DNA from: Syntrophaceae bacterium UBA1163
Lineage (GTDB): Bacteria > Desulfobacterota > BSN033 > UBA1163
Reading direction: 5' to 3'
Assembly (NCBI GenBank): GCA_002311635.1
Contig: DBZJ01000183.1
Coordinates: 1 to 49,514 of the forward strand
DNA length: 49,514 nt
Part shown: one piece after another, positions 25,523-33,047 of the stretch
Layout of the letters: every line of letters starts with the position of its first letter
Position numbering within the stretch: position 1 is the stretch's first letter
Program-made: the position numbers and the translations under genes
Notes under the pieces: generated by a model
What the model saw: only the letters and a program-made list of their open reading frames with translations
What the model was told of the DNA's origin: nothing
Databases searched by the model: none

Positions 25523-25957
25523 ATGGCAAAAGACAGATTCAAGAGAGGCAATACAACTTACAAAGAAGGGCCTATGGCGGAAGCGTGGCTGGCCCGACCT
25601 GACATTCCCAAAAAGCCTGTTACCGATAAAGAGTTGAAGGAACAAATTACACAATGGAACAAATTCGTTGAAGTCATGGCGGCAACAGAAACTGAATGGG
25701 ATTTCATCATAGAACGAGATGAAGAAATCCGCAAGGATGAGCTACATAAAAACATTGATAGTCTTCAGGCCAAGAGAGACCAATTGCGGAAAGATGCTAA
25801 GCTGATTTTACAAAGGAGGTGGGGGGCTGTAGGAAGAAAGTTATGCAAGCGTGAGTATTGTACTCAACTCATTCCTTTAGGGTCTCGTGATGATCGGGAA
25901 TACTGTTCAAGCGAGTGTAAGGCTGCCGCTGCGAACAAAAGGGCAAGGGACAAATAG
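25523..25957 (+). CDS. Zinc-finger protein, function unknown
   Basis: About 144 residues from ATG 25523, after GGAG. The N-terminal two thirds are charged and helical (KDELHKNIDSLQAKRDQLRKDAK suggests a coiled coil). The C terminus has a treble-clef-like cysteine set, CKREYC ... EYCSSECKAAAANKRARD, similar to the zinc ends of small phage and CGNR-like proteins that bind nucleic acid. Followed by a terminator at 26004. Confidence 0.5.
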   Translation: MAKDRFKRGNTTYKEGPMAEAWLARPDIPKKPVTDKELKEQITQWNKFVEVMAATETEWDFIIERDEEIRKDELHKNIDSLQAKRDQLRKDAKLILQRRWGAVGRKLCKREYCTQLIPLGSRDDREYCSSECKAAAANKRARDK

Positions 25958-26003
25958 GGGTTAAGTACCTTTACTTTTAATTTAATAAGGGGTGGGAAAT
26001 AAT

Positions 26004-26037
26004 TAAAGGCGTGTGGCACAAACCACATGCCTTTTTT
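26004..26037 (+). terminator. Intrinsic terminator
   Basis: AAGGCGTGTGG pairs with CCACATGCCTT (one G-T pair), loop CACAAA, followed by T7. It ends the first gene group of the element. Confidence 0.85.
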
Positions 26038-26057
26038 TATGTAAGGAGGATTGAACA

Positions 26058-26381
26058 ATGTCGTTTCAGGTATCGCCTCTTGAGTTCGAACGCAGGAACA
26101 GACTTTTGAAGCAATCTGACATAGCCAGGATGACTGGCATTCCCCAGTCCCGATTGAGCCTCATTGAAAGAGGAGAGGGAAGGGCTAACGAAAGAGAGAT
26201 CAAGCTCATTGCCGAGGCCCTGGATGTTTCTGTCCAAGAAGTGGAGGAATTAATCAACGAGAGGGCCGAGTTCGTGATCCTGAGAGCCTCCTACCTGAAG
26301 AGAATGGAGTCGAAATTGAAAGGGTTCACGGCTGGCCTGACGGTCAGCCTTCCCATCCGAGATATAGAGAGGAAACCATAA
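26058..26381 (+). CDS. XRE-family DNA-binding regulator
   Basis: 107 residues. A helix-turn-helix of the Cro/C1 type occupies about residues 8-65: LLKQSDIARMTGIPQSRLSLIERGEGRANEREIKLIAEALDVSVQEVEEL. The C-terminal 40 residues are basic and of unknown use. SD AAGGAGG lies 8 nt before ATG 26058. As the only clear Cro-like protein of the element it is the best candidate for its lysogeny or copy-control switch; no operator was recognised. Confidence 0.8.
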   Translation: MSFQVSPLEFERRNRLLKQSDIARMTGIPQSRLSLIERGEGRANEREIKLIAEALDVSVQEVEELINERAEFVILRASYLKRMESKLKGFTAGLTVSLPIRDIERKP

Positions 26382-26402
26382 AATAAAAAGGAGGTAATAA
26401 AA

Positions 26403-26567
26403 ATGAAATATGACCATGAACACAAATCGGGAAAAGGGTTGAAAAAAAGCGAGGGTTCTCTGAGCGATGAAGAGATGAAACAGGGATTTAAGTCCCTTGG
26501 GAAAATTAGTTCTGAGTTGCCACGCTTCCGAAAAGGAAATAAGAATTGGAATCACGCCAGAGGATGA
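26403..26567 (+). CDS. Small charged protein
   Basis: 54 residues, Lys/Glu/Ser-rich (MKYDHEHKSGKGLKKSEGS, ending NKNWNHARG). It has a perfect AAAGGAGGT ribosome binding site 8 nt before the ATG, and the stop TGA is followed directly by the next gene's ATG. No family recognised. Confidence 0.6.
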   Translation: MKYDHEHKSGKGLKKSEGSLSDEEMKQGFKSLGKISSELPRFRKGNKNWNHARG

Positions 26568-27086
26568 ATGATGCGCAGGTTGGATCTCTCAAACAAGAGG
26601 TTTGGACGGTTAGTTGCACTAAGATCACGATCCCTGGAAGGGCGAGTTTTATGGCTCTGCAAATGTGACTGTGGGAAGATGAAACTTGTCCATCGTCTCA
26701 CTTCAGGGGATATAAGATCATGTGGTTGCCTCAAATTAGAATTAAGTAGAGCCAGGATGCTTGGCGAAAAGAATCCATGCTACAAACATGGCCATTTCAT
26801 AAACGGTAAACCATCTCCGACCTATCTTACATATGAAAGTATTCTATGTCGGTGCAAATATCCAGGTAATGCAAGCTACCATAATTATGGAGGCCGTGGA
26901 ATCAAAGTCTGTGACAGGTGGCAAGAGAGCTTTTTGAATTTTCTGGCAGACATGGGAGAAAGACCATCTATTGAAACAGACATCCATAGGAAAGATAGCG
27001 ACGGCAATTACGAGCCAGGGAATTGCGAGTGGAAGGGCAGATCATCGCATAGATCACAACATGTAAACGAAAGGGGTATAAATTAA
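26568..27086 (+). CDS. Phage-type HNH-like protein
   Basis: 172 residues. The pattern is that of phage proteins beginning FGRLVAL, then a zinc knuckle WLCKCDCGK...SCGCL. These are followed by YESILCRCKYPGNASYHNYGGRGIKVCDRW, FLADMGERPS and DGNYEPGNCEW, the AP2/HNH-associated DNA-binding arrangement seen in homing-type endonucleases. The usual catalytic DR-I-D segment reads IHRKDSDGNYEP, so activity is uncertain. It follows the preceding gene without a gap. Confidence 0.6.
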   Translation: MMRRLDLSNKRFGRLVALRSRSLEGRVLWLCKCDCGKMKLVHRLTSGDIRSCGCLKLELSRARMLGEKNPCYKHGHFINGKPSPTYLTYESILCRCKYPGNASYHNYGGRGIKVCDRWQESFLNFLADMGERPSIETDIHRKDSDGNYEPGNCEWKGRSSHRSQHVNERGIN

Positions 27087-27177
27087 GAGATCATTCTCCC
27101 CTCCCATCAAGATGGGGCAAGGGGGGTTTGAAATAAACCGAGAACCTACTGGAAGTAGGCCGGAAAGGAGACTCAAA

Positions 27178-28134
27178 ATGGAAGACGAAGAAAGAGTAGA
27201 GAGTGGAACTGGAAGTGAAGGCAGTGAAGAAAGCGAAGTCATGATAGGCGGCCCCGGTCAGGAGAACGATGAAATCTCTAACCCTCCTGATAGAGAGGAA
27301 GAGCCTACCAAAGAGGAAACTGAGACGGCCAGACCTGAAGGAGAGGTTGAACCTCCTCCTCCAAAGTTTAAGTTTAAAAGTCAGATAGAGGCAGAGCGTG
27401 CCCATCTTGAAGCCACCCGGAAAATTTCTGAGCAGGGTGCGGAATTGTCCCGCATCAATCGGCTGCTTTCCCAGGGTGGGCCTACTCCAACACCTGCGCC
27501 TGTTCGGGAACCTGTTTGGAAACGGGAAAAGTTGGAATTTGATAAGCGGGTTGCCTCTATTCCCAAGCCCAATGAGAGTGACGCTGAGGGAATTCAAGCC
27601 TACAACGAAAAGGTCAAAGAACTTTACTACGAAACCCACGATGAATTTGCCGACATCGCCATGAGGGAGAAGGCTCAGGCACGTGAACATCAGGGCAAGA
27701 TGTGGTCGTTTATCACAAGTGAGGCCAAGAAGTACGGCATTGATGACACCCCATTTGACTTGATAAATGAGGACGGTACGGTTGAGAAGGGTACGATGTC
27801 CAATGTCTTTCATGCCATCGCTTTAAGTCCGGCAGCATTCGGGATCAACATTCTTGCACCCGATGGAAGACACTTTTTGTCGTTGGATCAACAAGTGGCT
27901 GCTATCGCCAAGGGGATCAACAGGTTCGTTGACAGCATCGTGCGACACAAACAGAGTTTAGTAAAACAGGCTGAGGCACAGCGGAGAGATCTTAGTGGCC
28001 TCCGTCGTGGCTCAAGAGGGCCTGTTAGGACAGAGGAAGGCGAAGAGGAACCGGAGGACATTAGCAGTTTCGCTGAGGGTATTGAGCAATATAAAAAGGG
28101 CAGAAAGAGGGTCAAGGACACCTGGAGAAAATAA
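27178..28134 (+). CDS. Scaffold-like phage protein
   Basis: About 318 residues starting at ATG 27178 after GAAAGGAG; a longer open frame to 27112 lacks such a site. The first 60 residues are strongly acidic and disordered, then proline-rich (EPPPPKFKFKS). A helical region follows (IEAERAHLEATRKISEQGAELSRI), then a mixed domain, and a helical basic/acidic end (GIEQYKKGRKRVKD). Acidic, low-complexity and helical composition resembles capsid scaffolding proteins of podovirus-like phages, but there is no capsid gene after it, so the role is a guess from composition and position. Confidence 0.45.
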   Translation: MEDEERVESGTGSEGSEESEVMIGGPGQENDEISNPPDREEEPTKEETETARPEGEVEPPPPKFKFKSQIEAERAHLEATRKISEQGAELSRINRLLSQGGPTPTPAPVREPVWKREKLEFDKRVASIPKPNESDAEGIQAYNEKVKELYYETHDEFADIAMREKAQAREHQGKMWSFITSEAKKYGIDDTPFDLINEDGTVEKGTMSNVFHAIALSPAAFGINILAPDGRHFLSLDQQVAAIAKGINRFVDSIVRHKQSLVKQAEAQRRDLSGLRRGSRGPVRTEEGEEEPEDISSFAEGIEQYKKGRKRVKDTWRK

Positions 28135-28176
28135 CCACAATTCGCCTCAGTTGGCGAACGGGAAAGGAGCAATAAA

Positions 28177-28914
28177 ATGGAAGACATTCAAATCACGGAA
28201 GAGGGTCTTGTCAACCTGTCACTGACCAACGAGGAATTTCAAAACTTGAAGCGGCTCCTGAGCAGAAAGAGTGGTGGTGTTAAAGGGCCACGAGTCCACC
28301 GAGAAGGAAACAAGATCATCATTGATACTGGTTTAGATGAATGGGCGACGTTTAATAAAGGAACGCCCCAGGAGGTTCATGCGTACCGGGTTTACCAGAG
28401 AGCTGAAAAGCACCAGTTCAACGAAAACGGTGAATTGATCCCTGAAAGTGTCGTCCCTGCCCTAATGGTCGTGGAAACTGTGGAGGGCGACTATCGCTAT
28501 ATGAATGGCGAGCCCGTGAATAAAATTGAAGACATCGATATCATCCCAAACGGGGAATCTCGGGAGAAGGTTTTGTTGTGGTTTCGGAAAAAGTACGAAG
28601 AGAAGAAATGGGGCAAGGAAGGCGAGAGTGAAGAAGTGGCAACCAGTGAGGAAGCCACACCGTTGCCTGCCCCCATCAATGAGCCGACACAAACACAAGA
28701 TGAGCCTGAGCTTGAACTGAGAGACAAGATCATCCTTGGGGTGGTGAAGGGCATTGAAGGGAAGAAGATCGCCGAAACACTTGGAGTCACACCAGCCGTG
28801 ATCACGTATCATAAAAAATGGGCGATCAAGGAGAAATTCCTGACGAAGGATGGGAAGAAATTCACCCCATTGGGCCTGGAAAGGTATGGTCAAATGAAGT
28901 TTGACTTTAATTAA
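28177..28914 (+). CDS. Winged-helix protein sharing the helicase C-terminal domain
   Basis: 245 residues. The N-terminal 150 residues are an unrecognised domain, followed by an acidic/proline linker. The last 60 residues (KIILGVVKGIEGKKIAETLGVTP, ITYHKKWA, FLTKDGKKFTPLGLERY, MKFDF) are clearly related to the last 60 of the element's helicase (35743-37251). They form a helix-turn-helix with IAETLGVTPAVITYHK as recognition part. Palindromic AATTAAAG words lie at its end and just after. I infer a DNA-binding partner or copy-control protein acting on the same sites as the helicase. Good GGAAAGGAG ribosome binding site. Confidence 0.6.
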   Translation: MEDIQITEEGLVNLSLTNEEFQNLKRLLSRKSGGVKGPRVHREGNKIIIDTGLDEWATFNKGTPQEVHAYRVYQRAEKHQFNENGELIPESVVPALMVVETVEGDYRYMNGEPVNKIEDIDIIPNGESREKVLLWFRKKYEEKKWGKEGESEEVATSEEATPLPAPINEPTQTQDEPELELRDKIILGVVKGIEGKKIAETLGVTPAVITYHKKWAIKEKFLTKDGKKFTPLGLERYGQMKFDFN

Positions 28915-28994
28915 AGATTTAACAGAAATTTAGTCATCGTGTTTTGAGAGCAATGAAGTGAAAACAAGGCTTTAGGATTTTTGATTTAATTAAA
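28905..28994. promoter_or_regulatory. AATTAAAG palindromes after the winged-helix gene
   Basis: A 12-bp palindrome CTTTAATTAAAG (28905-28916) over the stop codon and a second TTTAATTAAA (28985-28994). The same core makes up the 16-bp palindrome at 37478-37493 in the putative origin. Confidence 0.5.
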
Positions 28995-29007
28995 CTTTAA
29001 GGAAAAA

Positions 29008-29229
29008 ATGGGAGCAAACCGATCATCAAATTACATTCCTCCACCTCAACAACCATCGGGGGCCAAACCCCCAGCGGGGTCTTTCCCGCTTCAGACAGGA
29101 ATCTCGGCAATGAAGCAACAAACAGGGAATTATCCGAGCATTGCCGACTATGCTCGTGGACAACGGGCTTCGCCAGGATGGTTAAAGCCCCAGCAAAGTG
29201 TGGGACAACATCCCCTTCTAAAAAAGTAA
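29008..29229 (+). CDS. Small proline-rich protein with S-I-x-D motif
   Basis: 73 residues, low complexity (Pro, Gly, Ser, Gln), probably disordered. Residues 41-48 read NYPSIADY, a motif repeated in the proteins at 30549 and 30964. Weak ribosome binding site (AAGGA). The next gene starts 10 nt on. No family recognised; composition suits a virion-associated or assembly peptide. Confidence 0.5.
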   Translation: MGANRSSNYIPPPQQPSGAKPPAGSFPLQTGISAMKQQTGNYPSIADYARGQRASPGWLKPQQSVGQHPLLKK

Positions 29230-29239
29230 GGAGACAACG

Positions 29240-30562
29240 ATGTCGGGATATGTGGTTATTGATAAAGACGGGTGGGTTCAAGAAATTTATGAGGGCGTGA
29301 AGGCAACTGCCTTCAATCACATTCCTATTAGCAATGCCCATTTGCTTCGGCAGATTGAAAATATGCAGTTCATCATGTTTTGGGATGGAAAGCAATTCTG
29401 CCAGGTCAAGGATCGAAAAGCCATTTGGAAGAGGATCAGGGCAAACAACATCACTGGGGATTACGCCAGGAGAGACTATGACAAGCTGATCGGTTTAGTC
29501 AATAATTCGTTTCCTGGTATCCCAGCAGGGACACAAATCGGTTCATTTCCTGCTCTCCAGAAACACATCAAGCCCCCATATGAGTTTGAATTCCAGCCAG
29601 GACTTAAGATTTGTGCCTCAACTGAGGATGATATTGATATTTGGGAATCTCAAATGATTTCTTCAGGGCTATATAATGCCCTGGATGCCTATCGGCTTGC
29701 CGGCCAATGGCTTAGTGATCCACAAACTTGGAATGTCAAAGTGGTTTGGAGGGACAGAATCCTTCAGCTTGAGAACTATCATTTCGCTGGCAACAACATA
29801 GCTTGGAATGGTTTCATGGCTCACATTGATCGGTCTCGTCCCCAATGGTTTTACAGACAGATGGCAACCCCAATCCTCAAGGCTCTCTATGCTGAGGGCA
29901 TTGAGACCATCATGGCATCAGTTAGAGGGGATCGCAAGGACTGGGCAGAATACCTGAAGAGAACCTACGGCTCAGAGATTCTTAAGACCACAGAAAAGGA
30001 GATCACCTTCAGGACGAAAATCAAAGACTCTATGGCATTAATACCAGAATGGCCCAAACGAAAGACATTAGGGCCTGATTGGAAATGGCAAAAGGATGGG
30101 GTTTTGGTAAGGGAAGCAACTGAAGCCGATTTTCCTTCTATCTATGCGGCCATTGATAAATCGTGGGGAGACAATCCAAGAAAACAACTTGCAATTAGTT
30201 TGTTTGAGGATGGCTGGGCCTTGGACGAGGCCGCTATACTTTTAACTATCAAGGGAGAAGAGGTTGTCGAGGCCGTTACGATTAGGGAAAGAAAAGACCC
30301 GACTGTAAGCCTTATTAATCGCCTGCTAAGGCCCATTGTGGCGGACATCGGAAGATTAGAATGGCAAAAGGCTGTCGGATATAAATTTACAAGCTTTATT
30401 ATTGAGACGAGCCTTTGGGAGCAAGCCAAGAAAGATTGGCGAAAAGAGTGGATTCCCTATGATAAGGCGCTGACCGAATGGAGCCTTTTTGACGATGACT
30501 ATACGGAATGCAGAATGAACATTGATGAGGTTTTGGAGGTGGAAAAAAATGAGTTGGCTTGA
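29240..30562 (+). CDS. GNAT-like phage protein, two-domain
   Basis: 440 residues. The C-terminal part starts as N-acetyltransferases do (VREATEADFPSIYAAIDKSW). The region around residues 125-255 (KICASTEDDIDIWESQM ... LKALYAEGIETIMASVRGDRKDWAEYLKRTYGSEIL) looks like an acetyltransferase fold with the usual closing helix and strand. Neither has a clean acetyl-CoA pyrophosphate loop, so catalysis is unproven. Such proteins occur next to structural genes in several podovirus-like phages. SD AAGGAGAC 6 nt before the ATG. Its end overlaps the next gene by 14 nt. Confidence 0.4.
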   Translation: MSGYVVIDKDGWVQEIYEGVKATAFNHIPISNAHLLRQIENMQFIMFWDGKQFCQVKDRKAIWKRIRANNITGDYARRDYDKLIGLVNNSFPGIPAGTQIGSFPALQKHIKPPYEFEFQPGLKICASTEDDIDIWESQMISSGLYNALDAYRLAGQWLSDPQTWNVKVVWRDRILQLENYHFAGNNIAWNGFMAHIDRSRPQWFYRQMATPILKALYAEGIETIMASVRGDRKDWAEYLKRTYGSEILKTTEKEITFRTKIKDSMALIPEWPKRKTLGPDWKWQKDGVLVREATEADFPSIYAAIDKSWGDNPRKQLAISLFEDGWALDEAAILLTIKGEEVVEAVTIRERKDPTVSLINRLLRPIVADIGRLEWQKAVGYKFTSFIIETSLWEQAKKDWRKEWIPYDKALTEWSLFDDDYTECRMNIDEVLEVEKNELA

Positions 30563-30935
30563 AACAAGTGGCTTGGGTGGGGCTGTCGGTGGTACAGAAG
30601 CAGGGATGGCAGAAGTCCCCGAAGGCATGTATGGGGCGACATCAGTATCGCCAGATGTGGCTCAAGGAGCTGGGAAGAGTATTTCGGATTATGCCACGGA
30701 CTACCTGAAAGCGAGGGCGAAACAGCCACCGCAGAGAAGATCTGCTCCTAATGTTCCTCCTCTTCCTGCTGTCACGCCTGCACCACGGATAGCTGCTCCT
30801 AACCCTGAAAATTATCCGAGTGTGTCCGACATTCTTAAGGCACGCCAGGCACGACAACAGCCAAGACAGCCGATTCAACCTGATCCAATGATTGAGAGGA
30901 TGAAAAAGACACCCTTTCCACTTACTGAAGAGTGA
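30549..30935 (+). CDS. Disordered protein with two S-I/V-S-D motifs
   Basis: 128 residues, mostly Pro/Ala/Arg/Gln and predicted unstructured. The motif appears twice: SISDYATDYLKARAK (44-58) and YPSVSDILKARQ (89-100); both are followed by basic, proline-rich stretches. ATG 30549 overlaps the previous gene's end, with GGAGG 7 nt upstream. No family recognised. The repeated motif suggests docking to a common partner. Confidence 0.55.
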   Translation: MSWLETSGLGGAVGGTEAGMAEVPEGMYGATSVSPDVAQGAGKSISDYATDYLKARAKQPPQRRSAPNVPPLPAVTPAPRIAAPNPENYPSVSDILKARQARQQPRQPIQPDPMIERMKKTPFPLTEE

Positions 30936-30963
30936 GAAAGGTTGAGATAAGGAGATTTGAAAC

Positions 30964-33042
30964 ATGGCAGACAATGATCAAAACCAAAACATTTCTATAT
31001 CCGATCTGATAAGGAAATACGCACCTGGGGTGATGACACAACCCCCTGTCGCTGTCCCACCTGTCGCTGCGCCTTCGCAGGCCAAGCCCCTTGTTCCTGC
31101 TCCCGTTCAGGCTACAGCTACACCCCAAACGGCTGCGGAAACAGAACAGGCAACCCGGCGAAACTTTCAGACACCGAAGCCTCCCCAAATTGCGGGCGAT
31201 AACTTTGAGCCTCCCGATCCGAATTTAAGGGGCCAGGGAAATGTGAAGCCGAATACGATGGACATTGAAAAGGGGCCTTCGGCTGAGGATGAAAAGAAGC
31301 CTTCCTTTCAAGAGAAGGATTTGGCCCCAACGGAAAGGACGGCACCAATCCCCGAAGGGACGCAAGGCCAGTCTATCAGCGACATCTTGAAGCCGATTGC
31401 ACCCCCACCGAACAAGGGATTATTTGGAATTCCAGGGTGGTGGTGGGCGTCGCTTGCCCCAGGGAAATTGGGTCAAATGTTCGGAGCGATGGCGGAACAT
31501 GAAGAAATGAATCAACCTGCTTTCGAGATTGGAGGCAAGCCATACAGCCGTGCGCAATTAGCTGAGGCGAAGGGCATGGCCCCTCTATTACCCTATTTGA
31601 TCAGAGGAGGAGGCGGCGAATTTAAAACCCAGCAAGAGGCCCAGACAGCCGCAGATAAATACCAGGTAGACCATCCAAATTCTCAAGTTACAACGAAATA
31701 TAACCCGAAGACTGGAATGTGGGCCAATGAATTTAAATCTAAGGTTGGAGGGGCTGGGGAAAAGTATGCCCACGGAACCGTCACTATTGGAGACACAAGC
31801 TACCCCTCAAGAACTGATCCCAGAACAGGGGATGTGGAATATAAGAATGAGCAGGGAGAATGGGTGTCGTATAGGGGAAGCAAGGCCAAGAAAACAGGGG
31901 AACAGTCCAAGGAAGAGGCAAGACAAGCTGTTGAGAATCTCAATTTTCCGATGGCTATTTCAGACCTCAATAAGCTTCCGCAGAAAGACCGAGATGCCGT
32001 CAGGCTTGCCGAGTCTCACGGTATCTTAAGCCGTAATGCTGATAACACAAGAATCGTTTATGCCTCTCAACAAAAAGAACCTGGTCAGGTGATTATTGAT
32101 AGAAGGGATGAATCTCAAATCACCCCTTCTGAAGTAAGAAGCGCAGCAATGAACCTAATTGCCAACCCCCGATTGGGCTATGCTGTGTTCAGGGGAAACA
32201 AGGCAATGCAGAAGGCCGTCCTTAAAGAGCTTGACAAAATCGAGCAAGAAGGGGGACTTCCCCCAGGGGGAGCAAGTGCCATCATAGGCACTGCGATTGA
32301 GGGAAACAGGCAGGCTTACATACAGCAAACAAAGAATGAGGCTGGGGTCAAGGTATTCGAGTCTCAGTTTACCCGAAACTCCAATGCAGCCCTTCAAATG
32401 TCGGATCAGTATTCCCGAACAAAATACCCTGATTTCAACACCCTTAAGAATCTTTACAACAGCAAGACGGGAGACCCCGATGTCGTGGCATTCCGATATC
32501 AAACCTATATCATGATGCTTGAGAACCTGAAGATCTCCACGTCAGGCCAGCAAATCACGAGCGCAGAGTTAAGCATCCAGGCCCAAAAGAAAGCCGATGA
32601 ATTGGTGAATTCTACTTTCAATTGGGATCAGTATAAGGCCACTGTTAAAGATATGCAGATGGATACATCTCATCGGATGCTGTCCTATGGGGCTACAAAG
32701 GCCGCAACAAAGAACAGCCTGACAGAAGCCCTGGGTGGTCAACCTCTGCCGAAAGTTGATGATCCCACCATGGTGAAGGGGACTCTTCAAATAGGCAACA
32801 TGAAGATCGAAACTACGGTAACAAAAGAGACTTCAGAGATGTGGTCGGCTGAGAAGGGATCAGCATGGACACCCGCCAAGAAAGAATCTAAGGCGAGTGC
32901 CCCCCTTCCCTATGAGCTTCATCAAATCAAAGCCCCGAAAGGGACAGTTAGATTTAAAAAGGGAAATAAGTTTTTGGACATTCCCAAAGATCAGGTTGAG
33001 GAGTTCAAAAAGGATCATCCTGAAGCAAAAGAAACGGAGTGA
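30964..33042 (+). CDS. Large internal-virion-like protein
   Basis: 692 residues, the largest protein of the element. Residues 1-150 are disordered and proline-rich, and carry the motif twice (SISDLIRKYA at 11-20, SISDILKPIA at 137-146). After a short glycine-tryptophan stretch (GIPGWWWASLAPGKLG) comes a long helical and mixed region (SEVRSAAMNLIANPRLGY ... AELSIQAQKKADELVNSTF ... MQMDTSHRMLSYGATKAATKNSL). It ends in a small basic domain (GTVRFKKGNKFLDIPKDQVEEFKKDHPE). Composition is like ejection or internal virion proteins of podovirus-like phages. No enzymatic motif seen. Confidence 0.45.
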   Translation: MADNDQNQNISISDLIRKYAPGVMTQPPVAVPPVAAPSQAKPLVPAPVQATATPQTAAETEQATRRNFQTPKPPQIAGDNFEPPDPNLRGQGNVKPNTMDIEKGPSAEDEKKPSFQEKDLAPTERTAPIPEGTQGQSISDILKPIAPPPNKGLFGIPGWWWASLAPGKLGQMFGAMAEHEEMNQPAFEIGGKPYSRAQLAEAKGMAPLLPYLIRGGGGEFKTQQEAQTAADKYQVDHPNSQVTTKYNPKTGMWANEFKSKVGGAGEKYAHGTVTIGDTSYPSRTDPRTGDVEYKNEQGEWVSYRGSKAKKTGEQSKEEARQAVENLNFPMAISDLNKLPQKDRDAVRLAESHGILSRNADNTRIVYASQQKEPGQVIIDRRDESQITPSEVRSAAMNLIANPRLGYAVFRGNKAMQKAVLKELDKIEQEGGLPPGGASAIIGTAIEGNRQAYIQQTKNEAGVKVFESQFTRNSNAALQMSDQYSRTKYPDFNTLKNLYNSKTGDPDVVAFRYQTYIMMLENLKISTSGQQITSAELSIQAQKKADELVNSTFNWDQYKATVKDMQMDTSHRMLSYGATKAATKNSLTEALGGQPLPKVDDPTMVKGTLQIGNMKIETTVTKETSEMWSAEKGSAWTPAKKESKASAPLPYELHQIKAPKGTVRFKKGNKFLDIPKDQVEEFKKDHPEAKETE

Positions 33043-33047
33043 TGATT

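Noticed and set aside
27091..27813. 240-codon minus-strand frame over the scaffold-like gene
   Set aside because: Phe/Leu/Ser-rich mirror of an acidic repeat-like coding region.
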